Of a DNA stretch of 31,914 nt, positions 1-6,704 are shown in pieces. The position numbers were made by a program, and so were the translations under genes. Under the pieces are notes generated by a model that was not told the origin of the DNA, made no database searches, and saw nothing but the letters and a program-made list of their open reading frames with translations. The stretch is from CAKSHC01 sp045631845. GTDB lineage: Bacteria; Bacillota; Clostridia; Oscillospirales; UMGS1783. The first letter of the stretch is position 1. Every line of letters starts with the position of its first letter. Where the stretch lies: NCBI GenBank assembly GCA_045631845.1, contig JAZQVM010000037.1:1-31914 (forward strand), read 5' to 3'.

Positions 1-55
1 GACACTTTTTTGTGTCTACTTTTATCTTACACCTTCAATCACATGCCCTCTTTTT

Positions 56-862
56 TTACGGGGTTACCGTTACGGTGTATCGTTGCGCTTGTACCGGAAC
101 AAATTGTTTGGGTTTTGTATTGTTTTCAGTGGTCGGAGCGGTATAAAATCCGTACATGACCATGATTTCGGTATGGCCGGGAGCCAGCGCAAAGAGACGG
201 TAGTCGTTGTTTGTTACCAGTTGCTTCATTTCCAATAAAGACGGATCATCGATGCGGGGTAGAACATATACATTATCCACCATGCCCTCCAAGGAAATAT
301 CAACATGATTGCCTGCGCGGATGTTGATGTGTTGTGCATCGTAGATGGGATAGTCGGGTACAATGAACCGATAGTGATAAATGTGCAAAACGCGTAATTC
401 GCTGGGTAGAGTATAGGCGTTTTTGATACCGATAAAGGAGCGTAACGCACGGCGCAGATTATAGTAGGGTTCAGAATAATCCTGCCCGAAAAAGACAATG
501 CGTCTGCTGTGTCCCGACATGACTGCCTCACGGGTCGTCACCGTAACGGCAACTTCGGTCTTGGCGCCATGGGCGCGCACACCGTAGCCAATCGGTTCAA
601 TGACCAGCGGGTGTTCCGAATCAATGGCGGATAAAATTTCATTGGCACCTAAAGGAATATCAAAAATATATTCATCGCCCAAGGATAATTCTATGACCCC
701 CATATCAGTGGTCTTCGGCGCTATGGTGTGCTCGGTTGGGTCGGATATCCACGGCTCGGCAATCAGAACGGCGCCAATCAGAACAGCACCAACCAAGGCG
801 CTTATTACGAGCCACACGATGCGTCCCAAACGACGGGCTTTGGAATGGTTATTTTTATGCAT
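56..862 (-). CDS. Hypothetical membrane-anchored extracytoplasmic protein
   Basis: 268 residues of unknown function. A short basic N-terminus (KNNHSKARRLGR) is followed by one hydrophobic segment at about residues 15-35 that ends in 'AEP', so it is probably a signal anchor that puts the remaining ~230 residues outside the cell. That part is rich in beta-prone stretches and Tyr/Pro. I recognise no catalytic motif and no cysteine lipobox. The ATG start is preceded on the minus strand by a GAGGTGA-type ribosome-binding site and by a good sigma-A-like promoter. It is transcribed away from the RDD-family gene and sits alone on its strand here. A secreted or wall-facing structural or regulatory protein is possible, but I have no basis for naming a role. 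Confidence is in the gene being real. Confidence 0.75.
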   Translation of the reverse strand: MHKNNHSKARRLGRIVWLVISALVGAVLIGAVLIAEPWISDPTEHTIAPKTTDMGVIELSLGDEYIFDIPLGANEILSAIDSEHPLVIEPIGYGVRAHGAKTEVAVTVTTREAVMSGHSRRIVFFGQDYSEPYYNLRRALRSFIGIKNAYTLPSELRVLHIYHYRFIVPDYPIYDAQHINIRAGNHVDISLEGMVDNVYVLPRIDDPSLLEMKQLVTNNDYRLFALAPGHTEIMVMYGFYTAPTTENNTKPKQFVPVQAQRYTVTVTP

Positions 863-889
863 GATACAGTCACCTCACCTATTTTTCAT

Positions 890-918
890 ATTTTATTCGC
901 TTTTTTGACACTTGTCAA
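890..918 (-). promoter_or_regulatory. Sigma-A-like promoter for the 56-862 gene
   Basis: Read on the minus strand, TTGACA (918-913), a 17-nt spacer and TAAAAT (895-890) give a near-consensus promoter about 28 nt upstream of the ATG. The -35 box is one arm of the perfect palindrome TTGACA-CT-TGTCAA at 905-918, which could also serve as an operator. Confidence 0.65.
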
Positions 919-921
919 CGC

Positions 922-949
922 TTTACAAGAGGAAAAAAGGTGTTATAAT
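922..949 (+). promoter_or_regulatory. Sigma-A-like extended -10 promoter for the RDD gene
   Basis: TTTACA (922-927), a 16-nt spacer and TATAAT (944-949), with TG one base upstream of the -10 (TGT TATAAT). Its -35 box begins only 4 nt from the -35 of the oppositely directed promoter, so the two may compete or share control. Confidence 0.7.
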
Positions 950-980
950 AAAGGCAGGAGTCTAACAGGGAGGTAAACCT

Positions 981-1469
981 ATGTTTTGTTTTAAATGCGG
1001 CTCGGATATTTCGGCGCAGGATAGTGTATGTCCCGTTTGCGGAGCGCCGGTCAACCATACCGACGAAGGTAAGCCGTTACCCTCGCAGCATAAGGTTGTT
1101 TCTTTTGCAGACCGCGCGGCGGCCATGGGCATCGATATGTTGATCCTGCTTGGGGTCTGGTTTGTTCTGTTTCAGTTGACCTATGCCGCTTCTTTCTATT
1201 TGTTGCCGGCCATCTTTCTGTTCTATTTTACATGGACCGTCGGAGGCGCAAGACGGGCAACATGGGGACAGCGTTGTTTGAAAATTGAAGTGGTCAGCAC
1301 TCGTACCGGCGGTAGCGTAGGGTATGTTCGCGCCCTGATACGGGCGGTTGTACTGGTCGTTTCCATCGGGATAGCCGGGCTTGGCTGTGTTCTGTATTTC
1401 CTCACCGACGGACGCATGCTGCACGATTTACTATCGGGTACTCAAGCTGTTTCTCCGAGTGAAAAATAA
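981..1469 (+). CDS. Zinc-ribbon RDD family membrane protein
   Basis: 162 residues. The N-terminus carries a small zinc ribbon with two CxxC pairs (C3/C6 and C17/C20, ending 'CPVCGAPV'). A short linker leads into an RDD domain with three predicted membrane segments at about 50-70, 72-88 and 120-141. The conserved Arg/Asp positions are visible in 'FADRAAAMGIDML', and the family-typical ending 'LHDLLSGTQ' is present. RDD proteins are integral membrane proteins of mostly unknown function, and some have been linked to ion transport. The GGGAGG ribosome-binding site at 968-973 fixes the start. The gene has its own promoter and is followed by the separately promoted secG. The family call is firm; the biological role is not known. 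Confidence 0.85.
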   Translation: MFCFKCGSDISAQDSVCPVCGAPVNHTDEGKPLPSQHKVVSFADRAAAMGIDMLILLGVWFVLFQLTYAASFYLLPAIFLFYFTWTVGGARRATWGQRCLKIEVVSTRTGGSVGYVRALIRAVVLVVSIGIAGLGCVLYFLTDGRMLHDLLSGTQAVSPSEK

Positions 1470-1496
1470 AAATATTAAAGGAAAAGAAAGTTTTTC

Positions 1497-1525
1497 TTGC
1501 TTTTTCTTTTTTCCTATGGTATGAT
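1497..1525 (+). promoter_or_regulatory. Sigma-A-like extended -10 promoter for secG
   Basis: TTGCTT (1497-1502), a 17-nt spacer and TATGAT (1520-1525) with an upstream TGG extended -10 element. The secG ribosome-binding site GGAGGA lies at 1541-1546. The purine/pyrimidine-rich stretch just before it (1478-1514) might fold weakly, but I do not call it a terminator. Confidence 0.65.
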
Positions 1526-1554
1526 ATCTCTACGTCGAATGGAGGAATGAAGAA

Positions 1555-1794
1555 ATGACTGATAATATTTGGGTAAATATCCTTGGAATCGTATATATCG
1601 TACTGGCTGTGGTGGAACTGGCCGTTATCATGATCCAGCAGAGCAAACAGTCGGGACTGGGCGCTCTCTCGGGTGAGAGTATTTTTCAGGGAAATATGGG
1701 TAATACCAAGAATTCGATCTATAATAAGATCACTATCGTTGTATCGCTCCTGCTCGTTATTCTTACCGTTGTTTTGAATATTTTGACTCGGTAA
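1555..1794 (+). CDS. secG: Preprotein translocase subunit SecG
   Basis: 79 residues, a normal length for SecG. Two hydrophobic helices at about residues 7-27 and 57-77 flank the characteristic polar loop containing 'QQSKQSGLGALSGES'. SecG is the small accessory subunit of the SecYEG channel in the cytoplasmic membrane and stimulates SecA-driven export of unfolded proteins. A GGAGGA site 8 nt upstream supports the ATG start. It is a single-gene unit, with its own promoter and a strong intrinsic terminator right after the stop. In many Firmicutes secG precedes rnr and smpB; that linkage is not seen here. Confidence 0.92.
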   Translation: MTDNIWVNILGIVYIVLAVVELAVIMIQQSKQSGLGALSGESIFQGNMGNTKNSIYNKITIVVSLLLVILTVVLNILTR

Positions 1795-1808
1795 AACATA
1801 GTCGATCG

Positions 1809-1842
1809 TTGCCGGTATCGTTCGATACCGGCAATTTTTTTT
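1809..1842 (+). terminator. Rho-independent terminator after secG
   Basis: Perfect inverted repeat: TTGCCGGTATC pairs with GATACCGGCAA (11 bp) around a GTTC loop, followed by eight T residues at 1835-1842. Confidence 0.93.
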
Positions 1843-1873
1843 ATTTTTCACAAGAAATTCAGCCTTTTACGAC

Positions 1874-1902
1874 TTGTTTCTTTGCGTTTGAAATGCTATA
1901 AT
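1874..1902 (+). promoter_or_regulatory. Sigma-A-like extended -10 promoter for the DUF2232-rplI-dnaB run
   Basis: TTGTTT (1874-1879), a 17-nt spacer and TATAAT (1897-1902), with TGC immediately upstream of the -10. Transcription would begin near 1909. This falls inside the longest possible reading frame of the next gene, so that frame's upstream TTG at 1882 cannot be its start on this transcript. Confidence 0.75.
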
Positions 1903-1932
1903 ATAATGAACTTGAATTTTCATGGAGTTATT

Positions 1933-3057
1933 ATGGAAACCAAACCACGAATTTTTCCGTCAATTGCATACGGTCTGGTCGGGTTGCTTGTTCTGATATT
2001 CAGCACAAAGGATCCACTTGTCATTCTTTTTGTTTGTGCCATTGCTTCGGCCTTTTTGCTGACATGTTCTTTGCTGTGGAGCAAGGCAGGATATGCCGCT
2101 TTGCTTTTATCCGCTCCCATCTTGTATCTTTGCACCGGCTCGATAGGATACGCCTTGGTGGCGCTGGCTTTGTTAGCGGGCTTGGTTATTGCGATGCGCA
2201 TCTGCATTCAAAATAAGCAATCGTTGGCGGTTACTGTTGGCGTTCCGGCGCTGTCGGGTGCCGTGGCGGCTGTGCTCATGCTGGCCTTGTATTTGTATGT
2301 AGCCCGCGGTTCCTTCGATTTTTCAGGTCTGCTTCCGTCGCTGAGCCAGATAAAAGCGGGACTGGATGATGCATTGTATGAGCCAATGCTTACCGCAGCG
2401 CAGGCTACCCAGATGACACCCGAAGAGATCGATCAGGCGATTACTGCCGTTCTTACGGCAAAAAATGTATACCTGGATGCCGTCTTTGCGGTATTGCCGG
2501 GATTTGCCATGAGTTTCCTCTTTGTAATTACCTATGCCTCTCAAATGTTGGCCAAGGCATTGTTAGGAAAGAAGAATCGGGCCAATATTTCCATTGAGCC
2601 GATTTGGAAATTACGCTTACCCTCCGGCATAGGTGTGGTGTTTATTGCGTCATTTATCCTATCTTTCTTTGTGGATGGTACGGTTGGTGGAGTGTTAAAT
2701 AACCTGATTACCGCCTTTGAGCTCCCGTTCCTGTTGTGCGGAGCCTTTACCGTATATGCCTTGTTTACCCGCCGAGCGACCAATACCGGTTCAAAGGTAT
2801 TAACAGCCGTACTGGTTGCTTTGACGGCGATCGGAATCCCCATTTCTTTGGTCTTAGCCTATGTAGCGGTTGGGGTTGTTGACAGTATGGCCGACTTGCG
2901 TCGCCGATTGCGGGGAGATCGAGATCCGTCACAGGAAAATGAACGCATGAAACAATGGAACAGTATGCAACAAATGAAGCCCGGCAACGATACCGAAATA
3001 TCGGAGGAGTTGGATGCGGCGGATGATGAAGACGATGAAGAAGGAGAAGAACAATGA
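1933..3057 (+). CDS. DUF2232 (YybS-like) multi-pass membrane protein
   Basis: 374 residues from the ATG at 1933, chosen because GGAG lies 5 nt upstream and the promoter's predicted start site (~1909) lies downstream of the alternative TTG at 1882. Multiple hydrophobic helices fill two blocks, roughly the first 120 residues and residues 170-340. A cytoplasmic tail follows, ending in a strongly acidic run of Asp/Glu. This matches the DUF2232/YybS family of uncharacterised membrane proteins by topology and by position directly upstream of rplI and dnaB. The stop overlaps the rplI ATG (ATGA), so translation is probably coupled. In Bacillus and many Clostridia a GdpP/YybT phosphodiesterase gene sits between this gene and rplI; it is absent here. 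Function is unknown. Confidence 0.82.
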   Translation: METKPRIFPSIAYGLVGLLVLIFSTKDPLVILFVCAIASAFLLTCSLLWSKAGYAALLLSAPILYLCTGSIGYALVALALLAGLVIAMRICIQNKQSLAVTVGVPALSGAVAAVLMLALYLYVARGSFDFSGLLPSLSQIKAGLDDALYEPMLTAAQATQMTPEEIDQAITAVLTAKNVYLDAVFAVLPGFAMSFLFVITYASQMLAKALLGKKNRANISIEPIWKLRLPSGIGVVFIASFILSFFVDGTVGGVLNNLITAFELPFLLCGAFTVYALFTRRATNTGSKVLTAVLVALTAIGIPISLVLAYVAVGVVDSMADLRRRLRGDRDPSQENERMKQWNSMQQMKPGNDTEISEELDAADDEDDEEGEEQ

Positions 3058-3500
3058 AAGTAATTCTTCAGCAGGACGTAAAAGGACAGGGCAAGAAGGG
3101 TCAGATGGTTAATGTTTCGGATGGATATGCACGCAACTTTCTTTTGCCCAGAGGTTTGGCGGTAGAAGCCAATAATGCCAATGTTAATACCATGAACACC
3201 CAAAATGCCGCCAAAGAGCATCATAAAGAAATGGCACTTAAGGCGGCACAGGATCTGGCGGCACAGATCGAAGGAAAAACGGTTACGCTAACGGCGAAGA
3301 TGGGGGAGAACGGGAAACTGTTCGGCTCGATTACTGTTAAGGAAATTGCCGAGGTGATCGAAAAATCCTTGGGTGTTGCCGTAGATAAAAAGAAGATCGA
3401 TATGCGGGGTGCTATTAAAGGTGCCGGCGTGTATACGGTTACTGTTAAATTGCATCAGGCCGTATCGGCGCAGGTTAATGTCGCCGTAAAAGAACTGTAA
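3054..3500 (+). CDS. rplI: 50S ribosomal protein L9
   Basis: 148 residues, the usual bacterial length. The N-terminal RNA-binding domain shows the L9 signature, with a Gly/Lys-rich loop leading into 'DGYARNFLLPRGLAVEA'. A long connecting helix (about residues 45-75) leads to the C-terminal domain. L9 binds 23S rRNA at the base of the L1 stalk and helps limit frameshifting. The ATG overlaps the stop of the upstream membrane-protein gene by 4 nt, and dnaB follows 15 nt downstream. The rplI-dnaB pairing is conserved in Firmicutes. Confidence 0.97.
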   Translation: MKVILQQDVKGQGKKGQMVNVSDGYARNFLLPRGLAVEANNANVNTMNTQNAAKEHHKEMALKAAQDLAAQIEGKTVTLTAKMGENGKLFGSITVKEIAEVIEKSLGVAVDKKKIDMRGAIKGAGVYTVTVKLHQAVSAQVNVAVKEL

Positions 3501-3515
3501 AAGAGAGGACAGACG

Positions 3516-4859
3516 ATGGAGATCGCACAAAAACTGCCTTTTAGTTTTGAGGCAGAACAATCGGTACTGGGCGCTATTATCATTGATGCGTCGGTGCTTG
3601 ATTCGATCGTTCCCATACTCAAAAATTCAGATAATTTCTACGCCCAAAGTCATAAGCGCATCTACGATACGATGTTGGCGATGCATGTGGCCAATAAGCC
3701 GATCGACTTTGTTACCTTACTGAATGAAGTCAAGGCGGCAGGGATCTTTTCGGAGGAAGAGGGAAAGCAGTATTTGTTGCAACTGACTCAGGTTGTACCC
3801 TCAACCGAAAATGCCGTAAACTACGCCAAGATTGTAGCTGATAAGGCGGTATTGCGGCAATTGATTGCGGCGGCCGATACCATTCGCTCCCGCAGTGAGG
3901 AAGGCGCCGAAGAATCGGCTATGATATTAGAGCATGCCGAGCAGACCATCTACGATATCGCCAACGGTCGTGTCAATACCGGCCTGTATTCCATTAACGA
4001 AGGGTATATGGATGCCATTGAGCGTTATGGGAAACTGGCCGAGGAGGACAATACGGCGCTGCTTGGTGTTCCTACCGGTTTCGCCGATATCGACAGTATG
4101 CTCAACGGCGGTATGCGTAAGAGTGAGTTGATCATTCTGGCTGCCCGTCCTGCCGTCGGTAAATCGGCCTTTGCGCTCAACATCTGTGAGCAAGCGGCCG
4201 TACGGCACGGCATTACCACCGTGTTTTTCTCATTGGAAATGTCCAGTGCGCAGTTGGTGGACCGTGTGATTGCTTCTCAGGCATTGGTGGACAACGGCAA
4301 ATTGATGACCGGTGCTTTGGATGAGAAGGATTGGTCGAATATCGCCGAAGCCGGCAAGTATTTAAGTGCGGCTCCGCTGTATTTTGATGATACCAGTGAT
4401 GTTACCGTTTCCCAAATGAAAGCCAAACTTCGCCGAGTCAAGAACTTGGGTTTGGTTGTTATCGACTATTTACAGTTGATGAATTCGGGCAGTAAGAATG
4501 AGAACCGTGTTCAGGTCGTCAGTGAAATGACCCGAGCCCTTAAACTTATGGCAAAGGAACTGGATGTGCCGGTTATCTGCCTGTCGCAGTTGTCCCGTAA
4601 GGCGGCCGATCAAGGCCCCGATCGCAAACCGAAGTTGTCGGACTTGCGTGAATCGGGTTCTATCGAGCAGGATGCCGATATTGTTGTTTTTCTGCATAAC
4701 GAGAATCAAACTTCGGGTGATGTAGAAAATAAATGTGTCATTGAGGCTATAGTCGGAAAAAACCGCCGTGGCCGTTGCGGTACGGCCGAACTGTTATGGG
4801 TCGGCAAACATACAAAATTCTTTAATCTGGATAAAAAGCATCATGATCAATCAAATTAA
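3516..4859 (+). CDS. dnaB: Replicative DNA helicase DnaB (DnaC in Bacillus nomenclature)
   Basis: 447 residues, full length. The N-terminal domain (about 5-105) opens with 'PFSFEAEQSVLGAIIID', typical of DnaB. The C-terminal RecA-like ATPase starts near residue 175, with Walker A as 'AARPAVGKSAF' at about 208-218, Walker B in 'LVVIDYLQLM', and the conserved 'LSDLRESGSIEQDAD' arginine-finger region near the end. The protein forms the hexameric ring that unwinds DNA at the replication fork. An AGAGAGGA-type site precedes the ATG. The 3' end overlaps the start of tilS by 17 nt. No intein or insertion is visible at the Walker A site, where DnaB inteins often occur. Confidence 0.97.
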   Translation: MEIAQKLPFSFEAEQSVLGAIIIDASVLDSIVPILKNSDNFYAQSHKRIYDTMLAMHVANKPIDFVTLLNEVKAAGIFSEEEGKQYLLQLTQVVPSTENAVNYAKIVADKAVLRQLIAAADTIRSRSEEGAEESAMILEHAEQTIYDIANGRVNTGLYSINEGYMDAIERYGKLAEEDNTALLGVPTGFADIDSMLNGGMRKSELIILAARPAVGKSAFALNICEQAAVRHGITTVFFSLEMSSAQLVDRVIASQALVDNGKLMTGALDEKDWSNIAEAGKYLSAAPLYFDDTSDVTVSQMKAKLRRVKNLGLVVIDYLQLMNSGSKNENRVQVVSEMTRALKLMAKELDVPVICLSQLSRKAADQGPDRKPKLSDLRESGSIEQDADIVVFLHNENQTSGDVENKCVIEAIVGKNRRGRCGTAELLWVGKHTKFFNLDKKHHDQSN

Positions 4860-6153
4860 AAAAACAATAGAACAATATAAAATGCTTGACGGAGTACATA
4901 CAGTAGTCGCCGCCGTTTCGGGTGGGGCCGACTCGGTCTGTATGTTGGATATGCTTCGGCTGATGTCCCTGCAACAGGGATTTGAGCTGGTGTGTGCCCA
5001 TTTTAATCACAATCTGCGAGGCATCGAGAGTGATGCCGATGCTGAATTTGTGGAAAATCTATGCAAAAAATGGGATATTGCCTTTGTGAAAGGCAGTGCC
5101 GATGTCATGCACTTGGCCAAAGATCAAAGCGTGGGCATTGAAGAGGCGGCTCGTTTAGCTCGCTACGATTTTTTGCGTAGTATCGTAAAACAAAAGAAAA
5201 ATGCGGTAATTGCTACGGCTCATACGGCTAATGATAATGCCGAAACGGTGCTCTTTCACCTGATTCGCGGTACGGGAATCCGTGGCGTTTCGGGTATTTC
5301 GCCCAAGACAGCCGATGTGATCCGCCCCTTGATTCATCAGTACCGTGTAGAGGTAGAGGAGTATTGTAAGGCCAATCATTTGGAGTATGTCAATGACTCG
5401 ACCAATGCCGATGTTACCTATGCCCGTAACCGCATAAGGCATCATGTTTTGCCTGAACTGTGCATGATCAATGCGGCGGCGCTCGATAATATCAATCGAT
5501 TTTCCAAGTTGGCGGCATCATTGGATGCTGAGCAAACCAAGGCGGGGCAGGAGCGGTACCATCAACTGCTGACCGAGCAGGGCTTGGATGTGGCAACATT
5601 AGCCAAGGATCCGCCTTCCCAGCGTTTTGCCACTCTGCGTGCCTTTTTGGAGGATCAAGGGCTGGAAGCGGATCGCAATTTGCTTTCCCGTCTGCAGGAT
5701 GAGATAGAGGCAGGTAAATCGGTGTCGCAGATTCCTGTGGATGCGGCTCATTTCCTTTCCATTTCCTATGGCTTTTTGCGGTTGATTGAGCCGATGCCGG
5801 CCCCCGATCCGATTGCCTTTACCGGTGACGCGGTGGACTTTGGTCGCTATCGTATCCACATGGAAAAAGATCATTATTCCCGTCGGTACAGTATGCGGGC
5901 AGATGCCGTGGAAGGTGCTGTGTTGCGCGCCGCCGAAGAAGGGGATGTCTATGCCATTCCTGGTGTCGGCACCAAATCGGTGCGCCGCTTATATATCGAA
6001 AAGAAGATCCCCAGAGATTTGCGCCCCTCGTGGCCGATGTTGGTGAAGGATGGGCAGGTTGTTTGGATCTACGGAATCGGTGTTGCCGCTCCCTTCCAAG
6101 CCAATGAAAATGACCCCTTTATCAATCTTACGGTGGAGGAACAACAAGGATGA
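4843..6153 (+). CDS. tilS: tRNA(Ile)-lysidine synthase TilS
   Basis: 436 residues from the ATG at 4843. The reading frame is open upstream into dnaB, but 4843 gives the natural N-terminus, about 25 residues before the ATP-binding motif. The PP-loop 'VSGGADS' (residues 25-31) is followed by 'CAHFNHNLRG' and 'TAHTANDNAETVLFHLIRGTG', all typical of TilS. The C-terminal substrate-binding domain is present ('IPRDLRPSWPMLVKDGQVVWIYGIG'-like segment near the end), so this is the long form. TilS converts C34 of tRNA-Ile(CAU) to lysidine so that AUA is read as Ile; it is essential. It overlaps dnaB by 17 nt at its start and hpt by 4 nt at its end, and tilS-hpt-ftsH is a classic Firmicutes block. Confidence 0.95.
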   Translation: MINQIKKTIEQYKMLDGVHTVVAAVSGGADSVCMLDMLRLMSLQQGFELVCAHFNHNLRGIESDADAEFVENLCKKWDIAFVKGSADVMHLAKDQSVGIEEAARLARYDFLRSIVKQKKNAVIATAHTANDNAETVLFHLIRGTGIRGVSGISPKTADVIRPLIHQYRVEVEEYCKANHLEYVNDSTNADVTYARNRIRHHVLPELCMINAAALDNINRFSKLAASLDAEQTKAGQERYHQLLTEQGLDVATLAKDPPSQRFATLRAFLEDQGLEADRNLLSRLQDEIEAGKSVSQIPVDAAHFLSISYGFLRLIEPMPAPDPIAFTGDAVDFGRYRIHMEKDHYSRRYSMRADAVEGAVLRAAEEGDVYAIPGVGTKSVRRLYIEKKIPRDLRPSWPMLVKDGQVVWIYGIGVAAPFQANENDPFINLTVEEQQG

Positions 6154-6689
6154 AAAAAGATATCGAGTCCGTCTTGATCAGTGAGGAACAGTTAAAGGCA
6201 AAAATCGCCGAACTGGGTGCGCAGATCACGGAGGATTATCGGGGAAAAGATTTATTATTGGTCAGTATATTAAAGGGCGCATGCGTTTTTCTCAGCGATT
6301 TGATGCGTGCTATTGATATCCCGTTGGCTATTGACTTTATGTGTGTTTCCAGCTATGGCAAAGGAACAACCACACAGGGCCGAGCCAAGATCATAAAGGA
6401 TCTGGATGTGGATATTGCAGGAAAAGATGTGCTGATCGTAGAAGATATTTTAGATAGCGGCGTAACCTTGTCCCACGTCATGGAAATTCTTCGCAGTCGC
6501 AAGCCCGCCTCTCTGAAGTTGTGCTCTCTGCTGGAGAAACCTGAGCGGCATCGGGTAGAAGTCCCGCTGGATTATGTCGGTTTTGTCGTTCCTGATGAGT
6601 TTGTGGTCGGGTACGGTCTGGATTATGCGGAATCATACCGAAACCTGCCCTATGTCGGGGTGCTCAAGGAATCGGTTTACAATAAATAA
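6150..6689 (+). CDS. hpt: Hypoxanthine(-guanine) phosphoribosyltransferase
   Basis: 179 residues, a typical length. The PRPP-binding motif is 'VLIVEDILDSGVTL' (about residues 94-107). The loop 'SSYGKGTTTQG' (68-78) and the purine-contact region 'DYVGFVVPDEFVVGYGLDY' near the C-terminus are both as expected. The enzyme salvages hypoxanthine and guanine to IMP and GMP using PRPP in the cytoplasm. Its ATG overlaps the tilS stop (ATGA), suggesting translational coupling, and ftsH follows 15 nt downstream. Hpt is reported to act together with TilS in controlling ftsH expression in Bacillus; whether that holds here cannot be read from sequence. Confidence 0.96.
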   Translation: MKKDIESVLISEEQLKAKIAELGAQITEDYRGKDLLLVSILKGACVFLSDLMRAIDIPLAIDFMCVSSYGKGTTTQGRAKIIKDLDVDIAGKDVLIVEDILDSGVTLSHVMEILRSRKPASLKLCSLLEKPERHRVEVPLDYVGFVVPDEFVVGYGLDYAESYRNLPYVGVLKESVYNK

Positions 6690-6704
6690 CGGGGGTAAGA
6701 TCCT

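Noticed and set aside
1..16. GACAC/GTGTC hairpin at the window start
   Set aside because: Only 5 bp with a T-only loop at the sequence edge; there is not enough context to call a terminator.
1478..1514. Possible terminator between the RDD gene and secG
   Set aside because: The purine and pyrimidine tracts pair only with bulges and overlap the secG promoter; too weak to call.
1882..1932. Upstream TTG extension of the DUF2232 gene
   Set aside because: The extended -10 promoter lies within this stretch, and the GGAG-supported ATG at 1933 is downstream of the predicted transcription start.
3000..3056. GAT/GAA-rich repeat-like DNA at the end of the DUF2232 gene
   Set aside because: Explained by the codons of an acidic protein tail, not a DNA repeat.
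4768..4842. Upstream ATG extension of tilS inside dnaB
   Set aside because: It would add 25 residues absent from the family N-terminus, and 4843 matches the normal distance to the PP-loop.
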